A DNA stretch of 64,000 nucleotides, from assembly GCA_002794775.1 (NCBI GenBank), contig NBAY01000023.1, positions 310,001 through 374,000 of the forward strand, given 5' to 3'. The notes beneath the pieces were generated by a model. It worked only from the letters and a program-made list of their open reading frames with translations, was not told the DNA's origin and ran no database searches. This document shows, piece after piece, positions 10,305-20,150 of the stretch. This stretch comes from Porodaedalea pini (taxonomy: Eukaryota; Basidiomycota; Agaricomycetes; Hymenochaetales; Hymenochaetaceae). Every line of letters begins with the position of its first letter. Positions within the stretch are counted from its first letter, which is position 1. The position numbers and the translations under genes are program-made.

Positions 10305-11246
10305 AAGGTAGGGGAAAGATAAACTTGACAAGGTGTGATGCGGGTGGTGCTAACCTTACTTGCCTAATCTGGTGACACACAATGTCGAGGGAACTGCTTC
10401 TTCAACTGGACACAAACTTGCAATCAAGCCCCACAGAACTCTTGGGATTGCATTTAGCTAGAGATCTGTGTTTTTAAAATTTTAAAATATGAAGTTTTGG
10501 TCTTTCTGTTTAAGGAAAAAACCCTTTTTTGCCAAAGGCCTCAGATTTCATTGTGCAACAACCTGACGGATTCTTGAAAAATTCAACAGGAGATTTTGGC
10601 CAGTCTCAGCTATATCCAAATGACAAATAATTTCTATATATAGTATTTTACACAATATTACTAATGCACATATCTGCTGCATTTCCTCTGTTTGACTCAG
10701 TTACCACCTGCAAAACAATTGATGCCACCCTCCTCAAAGCAGAAGGCCAGCTAGCTAAAGGATCTAAGCAGTAGAAAGGACTCAGTGAGTATATGGACAT
10801 CTAATGAACAGGAAATGGAGCAGAATATCAAGCTCTGTCTTGACTTTATCCCTTTAGAGCCTTTTAAAAGTGAGCCCCTTCTGTCTCTCTCTCTGTTTTA
10901 TTTTGTGTTTGCATGCTATAACTCTGATTTTTTCTATGACTTAGGTTTGCAGACCGGTCAGCTCAATTCATGGATGCATATTGCCATGGTTTGAATAGGA
11001 TCCAAGCACAATGGGTTAACAGAAGATATAATGGTCACAGAACATTGAATACCACAATTATGGAAGAACTGGATAGAGCAGGCATCTAATTTACTTATAC
11101 TCCAGACAATTTATAACTTGCCTTTGCTTTGCCAAAAAAAAAATCTGTACTCACAATTTTGGCCTCAGGGTCCTTCCTAATGGGGTAATCAGGGTCCGTG
11201 ACTGTGATGTGACTTAGCTTGTTGAGTTTATCTTTCCCCTACCTTA
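10305..11246. repeat. Possible small non-autonomous element with terminal inverted repeats
   Basis: The sequence GGTAGGGGAAAGATAAACT (starting at 10307) recurs as its reverse complement ending at about 11244, and the match extends a few bases with two mismatches. The 940 bp between have no coding capacity and are AT-rich. No clear target-site duplication was found, so this could be a chance or older inverted repeat instead of a transposon. Confidence 0.4.
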
Positions 11247-11339
11247 CCACTAAACTATTTAAGCCTGAATATAAGTGCAAGGCCAGTACAGATGAACTAT
11301 ACGGATCTCATTCAGACTGGGACTTAGAAAACATGTCAA

Positions 11340-12490
11340 GATCGTTACACCCTGCTTGCTTCCACCACCATCGCGTGCACTCTTTTTGCCACAAAATTTC
11401 TCCAGCGCCAGGCCGACCTGTCCAAGACGATCTCCCAGCAGTGGCACTCGCTCTCCACTGAGGAACACAAGTACTGGGACAACCTTGCGAAGCAGTGCAA
11501 GAGGGAGCATGAAGAGATGTATCCTTGGTATGTCTATCAGCCCACACGCACTGTCAAGGAGAAAAAGGGCAAGGCAGAGTCGATGGCAGGTGGGAAGGTG
11601 AGGAAGGAGAAGGATGGGAAGAAGGAGTGTCATGACCGTACCAAGTCAAGCAGCTGTGTGCGCAGTTCCGGCGCACGTGCCCGCAACAGTTCCTCGTGCT
11701 CCACCACCAGCACCACCAGCACCATGAGCGTCTCCTCATCTGCATCGACCGCTGACTCGGAGGACTTCAGTGAGCTCGACTCGCTCTCCACCGACTGGTC
11801 TCTCTATGGTCCATATGGCTATGTGAATGGCAGGTGCAGCAGCATGCGCAAAGTCGAGATGGCGGATCTCGCGGACTTCGACATGAGTGAATTGGAGGGA
11901 TTGCAGGGCCAGGGTCAAGGTCAGACATTCTCGCTCCCCCTGAGCCTCTCGATGCCCTCGCTCTCCGGTGCATCTGGTTCTGGATCAGGAGCGAGCCTTG
12001 CGATCAACACGCCTCTCTCGAATCGGGCCCACTCAGCATGTCTTCCTACTCGCACTTGCACCACGGTGGACATGGGCACGGACACGGACACTTGCTTTCC
12101 ACGCAAATCCCGACTCAGACCGCCCAGAGCCTAGTTCCCGGACCACTTAGCTTTGTCCTCCCGCAGAACCACCACTTGACGAGCGCACCGGGTGCACCGA
12201 CGCCACCGATGATGCCAGCTGACCTCCACCTGCCTGCGCCTCCTACAATCAAGATCCTGAGGCTGCTTGAGATGATGCCTGGTTCAAACAGTAGCTCGGC
12301 GGTTGGCTCGCCTGCGACGCATGAGGGCAGCAAAGGCAAGCAGCAATGCAGATGAATGGCCACAGCCAGCAAAGACAAGGGGAATTTGGTGGGATGAACG
12401 GTTTCCAGTTCCCAAAGTCCATGAGCTACGGTATGCCAGGGCAGGTCCCTGGTTTCTCGACTGCTGGCAGCGAGATGCAGGTGTGTTTTT
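11340..12490 (+). pseudogene. HMG-box transcription factor relic
   Basis: A frame at 11380-11560 encodes the second half of an HMG box: LSKTISQQWHSLS, then EEHKYWDNLAKQCKREHEEM and YPWYVYQPTR, the helix 2-3 pattern of fungal HMG/MATA-HMG proteins that bind and bend DNA. The first helix is poorly preserved (about 11355-11395). A Ser/Thr-rich region follows, with an acidic stretch (about 11750-11900). The likely frame changes near 12025 (to a His/Gly-rich segment, HHGGHGHGHGH) and again near 12340 (to a Gln/Met/Gly-rich tail). There are no obvious introns at these points, so I read it as a decayed gene. Unrecognised introns are the alternative. There is no evidence linking it to a mating-type locus. 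Confidence 0.6.
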
Positions 12491-12499
12491 TCTGCTTTT

Positions 12500-13175
12500 C
12501 ATTGTAGTGCATCTCGATGTCTGATCATTTCTTGTTGATCATAAAGCATAACTCTGTGTTTCGGGTCTACGAGGAACAGGTGCCTGTCACCACTAAGCCT
12601 CACCCTCGTGTGCTCATAATAATAATATTGTTGCTTAAGACTCGTCATGCCCTTCTGTGCAAATGTATTCAAACCCAAATAATTTTATTGTACATGTAAT
12701 TAATTATAAAGTGCATAAAGTACTTGTACAAGCTTACAATTAAGCTAAGAGCCTTGTTATATGATTACATTAAGTCGCAGTGCTTGTGGATAGCTACATT
12801 CAAATGAAAGCCTTGTGGTTGCTTGTCAGTGCTTGTAACCACATATACTATGATATAGGCAGTGCTGATCCTTGCCTAATGCGTGTCAGAACTAAATGTC
12901 ACTACCAGCCGCGGATAGTTTTCGTGATGTCAGTTTTTTGTTGTGATTGCTGAAAGCTGGGCTCATCAAAGGTGTTCCCCTGCCTCTTCAAGCACATTTA
13001 TAGGCTCTTGTATCATTCCATCATATGGAACAATGATCACATTTACGGGCGTTATGGCATTGCATGGAGGATGCAGATGCGCCGAGCCTCGTCAAAGCAT
13101 CACCTACAGGCTCTTCATAAAGCATGCTCACAGTCATTGCTCTTCTCAAGTCTCACATTCCCGCATAAAGCCAGG
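12500..13175. other. Intergenic, AT-rich
   Basis: No gene seen. Several CTTGT/ACAAG-rich segments at 12700-12850 look like old repeat sequence but could not be classified. Confidence 0.5.
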
Positions 13176-15705
13176 ATGGCCTCTCCAACCTCGCAAGAGA
13201 TGATCATCTTGAACGACATAAATATCAACAGGGTACGACTCTTTCTTGTTTTTTGCGTTCGATTAATTGCCTACCCGTGCACCTCAGTATTTCTTAGGTC
13301 AGAGCTATCTTCTACTCGTCTTTACACAGAGTAGGCTTAATTTTACTCGGCATTGACATTCAAGTTGCAACTTTGGCCTTATTGGTGAACTTCTGCTCCT
13401 TAATGCTGCGTATGATCATAGTCTCATTCGAATTCTGTAGGCTTACGACTATGTCCTCACATTTGACGATGAGAAGCGACTTATCTGGCCGTCTCGACTG
13501 TCTCTTGTCAAGGTCGTTTTCTTCTTGAATCGCTACCTGCCTTTCATCGGGTCCGTTGGACAAATCTACAGTTCATGTGCTCGGCAAAGAATATCGAAAA
13601 GTCACGTCGCTAATAAAGCCAGCAGTCATCATCTACGCTAATCCATCTTCGGCCGAGGTGAGTTCAATGAAGCACCAGTCGTCTTCGTTACTTTACAGCC
13701 ATTTTCATAAGTCCTGCGACACGTGCATGTCACGTGAAATGAGCCGCGTCAGAGCCAAAGTGTCGAAAAATTAGAATGAATGCTTATTTTCTCTGTGAAT
13801 TCTGCACAGTACCTGCTCATTAAGTACTCAAAAAAAAGGCACGGTTCTCAGGAGAAGAAATATGTAAAATATGGAGCAATAAATTGACTGTGTAGGTGGG
13901 TGGATATCAAACAAGTGCAGCCAGTCTGTTCTCTCACCCATTTCCACTGAGATTCAAAAATTATGGCTCCCCTACATCTATCTATAAAACTCTTTCCTGT
14001 GTCTGTAAATTAAGTATATGACTATACCAACATCTCCTGAAAGTTTGAAGCCAATCCATTCAGTATTCATGGTGCAGCAGCAAGATTTGTGTTCCACTTT
14101 GAGCTCTTTCCACCCTCCTTTTCTCACAACAGGTCTTGCAGAGTAGAACACAAATCTTGCTACTGCACCATGAATACTGAATGGATTGGCTTCAAACTTT
14201 CAGGAGATGTTGGTATAGTCATATACTTAATTTACAGACACAGGAAAGAGTTTTATAGATAGATGTAGGGGAGCCATAATTTTTGAATCTCAGTGGAAAT
14301 GGGTGAGAGAACAGACTGGCTGCACTTGTTTGATCTCCACCTGCCTATACAGTCAATTTATTGCTCCATATTTTACATATTTCTTCTCCTGAGAACCGTG
14401 CCTTTTTTTTGAGTACTTAATGAGCAGGTACTGTGCAGAATTCACAGAGAAAATAAGCATTCATTCTAATTTTTCGACACTTTGGCTCTGACGCGGCTCA
14501 TTTCACGTGACATGCACGTGTCGCAGGACTTATGAAAATGGCTGTAATACCTTGACAGTCGTGCAAGCCGATCTTCCAGACTTTCTGCGGTAAGGCTTGA
14601 CTGTTAGCCTGACGCTACTCATTTTGAATCTATTCGTCAGGCTTTGTCCTCACAAACTATCTTATTGCGGAATGTAGGAGAATCGTGATTCCCATTATTT
14701 TTCAGACACCAATTGTTGATGTGCAAAAAATGACAGCTATCTTGTATCTTCGAGCATACGCAGTCTGGGGAGGAGACCGTCAAATTCTCCTAATACTCAT
14801 CCTTGGATATCTAGTAAGATAGGCGTGCTATACAGGTTTCGACAGTCAATGATACAAAAAATTCTAGGGTTTTTTCATAAGTGGTGTTTACCTTACGCTA
14901 CGCTCTATCGTTCACATCAGCAGTGAGTTTTTCAGATTTGCTACTGTTTTCCAATCTGAAATTCTACAAGTCCTTGATATACCAAGGGCATGGCTCCCTT
15001 CCGGTTGCATCGCCATCTTAGATGGTCATATCGAGTGGCCAGCATACTTAGGAATAATCATCTCCGAAATCTGTGAGTACAATGCCCCATCTCCACAATT
15101 GATGCGAGAAATTAATACAAGTCGTAGTCGCTCTGACCATGCTTCTCGTCAAGGCGTGTTCGTGTTCTCTTTCTGTCTAGCTTTTCTAAGCGTGTGTCTT
15201 GACATGTCGACCTTTAGTCCGAATGGGTTACTTAGCAAGGATGAAACAGATTGTCGCCGGCGGTGAGCGAGTTTTATTCAAATGGAAGAACTTTGGTATT
15301 GAGTCGTGCCTGTTATTTTTTAGGAGTCGTGTACTTTATACTAATGCTTGGTACAGTCAATATATTTCCATTTGGGTATCCTTTCGTTGACACTCTACTT
15401 CATCTCCAGTTACATCCACCTGCAACATGTTCGTACTACGTCTGACTCCTCCAGCACTAGCCAATGTTCTTACAGTGTAAGTCCGCAGCATAAACTCGCA
15501 GTGCTAAAAATCCAACTTGAAACTATTCCCTAGTACACAGGCTATAATCCACAGCATTATCTGCAGCCGCCTCATTCTCAGGATTCGAGGCGCCTATCAG
15601 CATATTCCAAACGTTGCGTCTCTATCATCGAATGGGAATTTCCATATGACGCCACTGCACGCTGTGGCGGCCCCAAGTGTTTTACCATACAACGGTGGAC
15701 GTTGA
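13176..15705 (+). CDS. DUF6533 family multi-pass membrane protein
   Basis: This is a basidiomycete-expanded seven-helix-type membrane protein of unknown function. The start MASPTSQEMI is chosen because it lies just before a GT donor at 13233. The diagnostic first block follows across a short intron: ATLALL, then AYDYVLTFDDEKRLIWPSR, then VVFFLNRYLPFIG (about 13370-13550). A second conserved block, AILYLRAYAVWGG, is at about 14735. Later exons include a hydrophobic LGVVYFILMLGTVNIFPFG (about 15320) and the C-terminal HSIICSRLILRIRGAYQ (about 15550), ending at 15705. The intron starting GTGAGT at 13659 contains the 855-bp foldback element and appears to end at CAG near 14560. Internal exon limits between 14560 and 15480 are approximate. 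Whether splicing copes with the hairpin is unknown, so functionality is uncertain. Confidence 0.7.
13693..14547. repeat. Foldback element copy 1 (855-bp palindrome, Tc1/mariner-like ends)
   Basis: It has two inverted arms of 402 bp (13693-14094 and 14146-14547) around a 51-bp spacer. The ends read TTACAGCCATTTTCATAAG and its complement. TA directly outside CAG on both sides fits a Tc1/mariner-type TA target duplication. There is no coding capacity. Each arm end carries two CACGTG hexamers 11 bp apart (13720-13725, 13731-13736 and mirror). It is inserted in an intron of the DUF6533 gene. A second copy of identical length lies at 36685-37539. Confidence 0.92.
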
Positions 15706-15899
15706 GTGTTTGCCGTGAGCTGTTTGCAGCGTACAGATTCGACTATGAACATTGCTGCTACCTATCATATCCATAGATGAGAAGGGAGGTCGACTTGATG
15801 TATATATGCCCAAGGCGCGAAGGATGTAGGATCATATTACCTGTATTGTAAATTATTATACATGTATGATTGTATGATGTCTTGAACAACTTTGTCGAT

Positions 15900-16370
15900 C
15901 TACCGCAGGCCTTTGATAATCTCCTCCACGGCGTCCTTGATCAATCCCATATCCCAAACCGATCTACCAGACCGGAGAGTTTTGTTTCGAACAAACGCTG
16001 CCATCCGCTTGGTGTCATCGACGCGTACATCTCGGACCCCTTTAGACTTGTCAAGATAAACGGCAAGGGCCATCTGCTCGACATAGAGGGCGCCGAGATG
16101 ACTAATTCGCAGCGCGGTCGCGCACTCGTCCCCTCTTTCCACCCGCGTCTGCACACATGCGCGGACATGCATGTCGATTAGGTGGCTTTCTCCACTATCA
16201 CTTTCGCTTTCACTTTCCGACGGCGCCTCTGTCAGTAAGCTGAAGTCTATGCAATCTCGTTCAAATGGATGCGTTAGGTCGACTTCAATGGCGAGGTGAG
16301 AAAAGGGGACATTCGGATACTCTTTTGCAGCTCTGCGTCGGAGCTGTTGGAGGTTTGCACGAATACTCAT
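15900..16370 (-). CDS. Hypothetical protein, 156 residues
   Basis: A single uninterrupted frame with no recognised domain. It has a basic N-terminus (MSIRANLQQLRRRAAKEY), a short acidic Ser/Glu/Asp run at about residues 50-61 (SESESESDSGES) and a helical, charged C-terminal half. It lies 115 bp downstream of the MYND gene on the same strand. Not recognised; it could be a single-exon small gene or a downstream exon. The length without stops is the main support. Confidence 0.5.
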   Translation of the reverse strand: MSIRANLQQLRRRAAKEYPNVPFSHLAIEVDLTHPFERDCIDFSLLTEAPSESESESDSGESHLIDMHVRACVQTRVERGDECATALRISHLGALYVEQMALAVYLDKSKGVRDVRVDDTKRMAAFVRNKTLRSGRSVWDMGLIKDAVEEIIKGLR

Positions 16371-16485
16371 GCAGGCAATTTTTGTTAAGAGATTCTTGTT
16401 GCGTCTCTTGAGGAAAGACGGTTCTTTAACGAAGAGGGAGATGTCAGTGGATCATACAAGGATGGATACGGGTAACGTCTGCTAT

Positions 16486-18095
16486 TTATGACTCACCGGT
16501 GTCATTTAGAAGTTCAGTACATTCTTCTTTATGTGCTGCCTGTGACTCTGATCTCCATGCGCTACGCTGGCATGCACGAGAGCAATACATCACTATCTCA
16601 CATCCCTCACACTTCTTGAAAGCTTTATATCTGTCGACAGTGGAGCAGTCAACCTGCAGTAGAAGCAATTCCACGTTTCCGATTAGGTCAATTCGGAAAA
16701 ATAAAAGAAACATCAATATACGTACATTGTCGCAATATAGCCTCTCGGGCTCGTAATCGAGAGACAAGAGTTCATTGATAATTGTGCGTTCCAGTAGGAC
16801 AGAGCTGAACGCGTCCCAGTTTTGACCAAGCTGGACACCCTTGGAACAAGACGGTAACTTCGACATCGCAGAGCAAGCTGCGTTTATGACGGACTTCGCT
16901 ACCAGAAATCGAGGAAGTATTTCAATGATGACTTCGACGACTTCTTTACTCGTCTTTTCCAGACTGGACGCCATGTGTTTCAAAGCAAAAATTGCTTCCA
17001 AAAGGCCATGCGTAAAAGTAATGTATGCCCAACGGAGGGAGTCGGAGTCGTTGAGAACAACTTCCAAAAACATAACGCAAGACGTGATTGTATGATATCG
17101 TTTCGCAGTTTCCGAATCCTTTGGGGACACCAGCTCCCGGGAGCAGTTTATTACCCTATGTAGAGCCTTCATCACAAGCTGTACGGCATCGTTGGATAAC
17201 AGTGCACCACGAATGCACGTAGATAGTGGATTCATGCCATCGCTGAAAACTCGCATGACATCGATATGGGCGCCAACATCTTGATCCTCAGCGTGATTCT
17301 CCATGGCGGATCGAAGAAGCTCGACAGCGCGCTCGGATACTTCATCCGGGTCTCCAAACGCGGCCTCAAACGTATCGATGTACTCCACAGTCGCAGGACT
17401 ACAATGGTTGAAGGAGTGCAAGGCAATAGCCGCATTCTCAGCGTTTCCCGGAGAATTTCCCGGATCCATCCAGAGCCTTGCCGCAAAACGAAACACATCC
17501 TCGTCCCCGAATACACTCTTGCTCAAAGGATCGCACCGACTGATCGCACGGAACATATAGCGTATGCCAAGAACGTATAGATAAGAGCTGCCGCCCTCGT
17601 TCGGATACTCTTCAATGATCGCAATGAACTCGTGTAAAGACAGCATCCAGCGAAATATGTCGGGCCACAGAACTGCTAGGAGACTTTGACGCTTTTTGGA
17701 ATCGAAGAAATGCGTCGATGCGAGCTCATCTATGATCTGAAAACAGACAGGGATCGGGTCGCAGAAGTCGATGCGGACACGCGTGACACTCGAGAGGTCG
17801 TGGTTATGAGGGTCGAGCTTGGGCATTTTCTTGAGAAGAGAGGGCTTGACCGCATCGAAAATTCTAGAATGAAGCTGCGATGGAAGCTTGTGAGCCCCAT
17901 GTGTTGCGATAGCAGACAAGTCATGTATAGAGCCGTCCTTCGCATCGCAAATAGTCTGTAAATTTGGGAAAGCAGTTTTGACATTTACTCCGACAAGCAT
18001 GACTTGTAATGCCAACTTACCTCCAGCGGAGAGACCCTAATGCGGTTCAAGGCCTTAATTCCCTTCGTATATGTTTGCGGTGTATTAGACGGCAT
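16486..18095 (-). CDS. MYND-type zinc finger protein
   Basis: This is a three-exon protein of about 490 residues. Most of it is alpha-helical sequence without a named domain, as in the many agaricomycete MYND proteins. The C-terminus holds the MYND finger: CDN-VDC, then KKCEGCEIVMYCSRACQ, and HKEEC, which binds zinc and usually mediates protein-protein contacts. Start MPSNTPQTYTKG at 18095 is preferred; an upstream in-frame Met exists at 18239. Intron 1 is 18020-17956 (GTAAGT...ACAG, phase 0). A frame running across it would start at a false Met at 18015. Intron 2 is 16725-16654 (72 nt, GTACGT...CAG). It lies inside the finger and has no stop, so retention would push the first cysteine pair apart. 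Function unknown. Confidence 0.82.
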
Positions 18096-18403
18096 AATTG
18101 ATGTCCAGCTAATTTCTTTGTGTCCTGGTAGTTGCTGGCAGAGACAGTCCACTGTTTGGCGACGCGTCGACGCGTACGGGTATCGCCTACGAAAACAAAT
18201 AATGTAAGTATTACGTACAACTTGCTGAAGCCACTGCATAAAGCGTGTTTGTTTTCTTGTTGCATTTTTTTAAACGAGCACCAAGTTATCCATGAATGCG
18301 TATATACAGGCAATCGCAAAAGGTATGACAATCGAACCAAATCCTGAGTCAGACGAGGTGGCATTAAGTTCGTTTTATCTCGCAGCTCAACCATAGCATT
18401 TTG

Positions 18404-19041
18404 TCAGTCGTTGTCGCATGCGACGAAGCCATCGTAGCTGGCGGCACCGGTATGTGTCACGACACTATGAAAGTCAGAGAGAGCCTTAGGTATGCTCCAT
18501 TAACAAAGAATATGTTCATAACGTACGCGCAGTATGTTCCGCTCGCCGTGAATACGACACGGTCCGTTCCCGGAGAGACATAATGACTCGATGTGGAGGT
18601 ATAGATTGAGCCGTCAGGCATAATGGGGAACTAGAATGCATAACGCTAGATATAGAACGTAGCAACAAAGTAACGATCATTTTACCTCGTACCACGGGCC
18701 GTCGCCGCTGCACCGGAGTGTTATATCTTCAGATGGTTCGCTAAAACGTCAGCTGAAGTCAGAATCGTGATCAAAATTTCCAAGGTCAGTCCGAGCCGTA
18801 CTCGTAGTATTGGTGTGGGTAGTCATCTAAGGTCCATATCAGACCCGAATCCAGGAATGGACGATACTGAGCACATACCCGGGAAGTTTCCAGCATCCAT
18901 GTCTTCGACGCCGGCGTTGATGGCGGCGGTAATAGCAGAGACGCTGTAGCGGTTGCTTCCACAGGTAACAGTGCCCGACGGAAGCGCAGCCATAGCCACC
19001 GAGGCAGACAGCAAGAGAACAGAGAGCGTCCTGAAGATCAT
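18404..19041 (-). CDS. Secreted guanyl-preferring ribonuclease, RNase T1/N1 family
   Basis: This is an extracellular RNase that would cleave single-stranded RNA after G. Five exons (19041-18879, 18826-18802, 18740-18686, 18630-18527, 18464-18404) join in frame to 135 residues, the usual precursor size. Residues 1-18 are a signal peptide (MIFRTLSVLLLSASVAMA). The T1 catalytic set is present in order: YPHQYY (Tyr38/His40 equivalents), WYEFP (Glu58), TDRVVF (Arg77) and VVTHTGA (His92), so it should be active. Cysteines near both ends fit the family disulphide. All introns are 52-62 nt with GT-AG ends. A role in nutrient scavenging or antagonism is inferred from the family only. Confidence 0.9.
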
Positions 19042-19563
19042 ATTTACAAGGAACGTTTGCAGGGAAGAGGCTCTGGCGAGCGGCCTTTGCCTGCTGGCCC
19101 ATGTTATCTACTCTATAAATATTCAGACCGCGCTTCCGAGATACGTCTCCATAGTTCAGATGGGCGCATACGGAGCCGGCACTGAGCTGCTTGCTGGGCG
19201 GCAGAACTTCAAGATGATATGAGCGAGCGCATGCTGAATATGCGCGGTGATGCTCTATTGAGCTAAGAACGTCGTGATGAAAGGCGATCAGAACCATGCG
19301 GATGCGCTCATTTATAGGCCAAAAATGCTTCGATAATAAAGTCCATGTGGTAAAGCCATCACATAACGCTGAAGATGCATAACTTTTACTAGCATCAAAG
19401 GAAAAAACTCGGAACCGAGGAGAATGTCGTACTGCTAGGGGCTGAAATGCGTGGGCGAAGCTGATCCGTTGGCACGTTTGTCGCCTGCGTTCTTGTTATT
19501 GGACAACCTGGACAGAACACATACATTGAGCATTTGGTTTCTTTGATCACCGAACGATAGCGC
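19042..19563. other. Upstream region of the RNase gene
   Basis: Contains a TATA-like AATATTTATAG on the minus strand at about 19112-19122, 75 bp before the RNase start. No gene is seen in the rest. Confidence 0.45.
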
Positions 19564-19869
19564 ATGGCACATTCATATCCTCCTGGAAATGCTGGCAGGT
19601 ACTTCAAGCAACAGAAACGTTCCTATGCCGTGGGCACATATCAGCTAGAGATAACGAGTTATTGTCCATGTGGAGAGAAGCCAACGAAGCTGACAAGAGC
19701 AATGATAGACCCGGTGATACTGACGGCGGGTAATAATGGAGATCTGAAAGTTTGCGATAGACGAGCTCAGTATGACGGTAGAGTATCGTACTCGGAATTC
19801 TGCTCCGGAGAGCAGATTGAAATTGGAGAAGGAAAACCACGGCGCGTGGAGTACGTTGCAGAAACTTGA
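19564..19869 (+). CDS. Small hypothetical protein, 101 residues
   Basis: An uninterrupted frame (MAHSYPPGNAGRYFKQQKRS...) with three cysteines in a SYCPCGEK and KVCDRR context. It has no signal peptide and no known domain. A GT...CAG-type segment and a further short frame (MSDSDSSEELTS..., 19991-20149) follow and might be another exon. Weakly supported. Confidence 0.3.
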   Translation: MAHSYPPGNAGRYFKQQKRSYAVGTYQLEITSYCPCGEKPTKLTRAMIDPVILTAGNNGDLKVCDRRAQYDGRVSYSEFCSGEQIEIGEGKPRRVEYVAET

Positions 19870-20150
19870 AGGCTGAAAGTCAAAGGGATTACACTTTAAT
19901 TACACCTTTCTTGCAGATATCAGTACATATTAGCCAGAATTCTTGAAACTGAGTGATTATAAAATTCCAGAGAAACAGCTGGTAGTAGTTATGAGTGACT
20001 CGGACTCGTCGGAGGAATTGACTTCATGTATTAATATTCACGTGACAGGCGTGTTGTACAAATTTGACGTGTCCTTCCCACGAGTACACAAAACTTCAAA
20101 CATACTTTCGCCGGGAACCTTGAATACCTTTACTCTAAAGTGCACTTGAT

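Noticed and set aside
11517..12134. Intact small Ser-rich protein starting at MYPWYVYQ
   Set aside because: The Met is inside the HMG-box helix 3; the frame is the middle of a longer, damaged gene.
13693..14547. CRISPR-like or regulatory RNA reading of the palindrome
   Set aside because: It is one long inverted repeat present twice in the window, which fits a foldback transposon, not an array.
17985..18015. Met at 18015 as start of the MYND protein
   Set aside because: It lies inside a GTAAGT...ACAG intron; the upstream exon continues the frame in phase.
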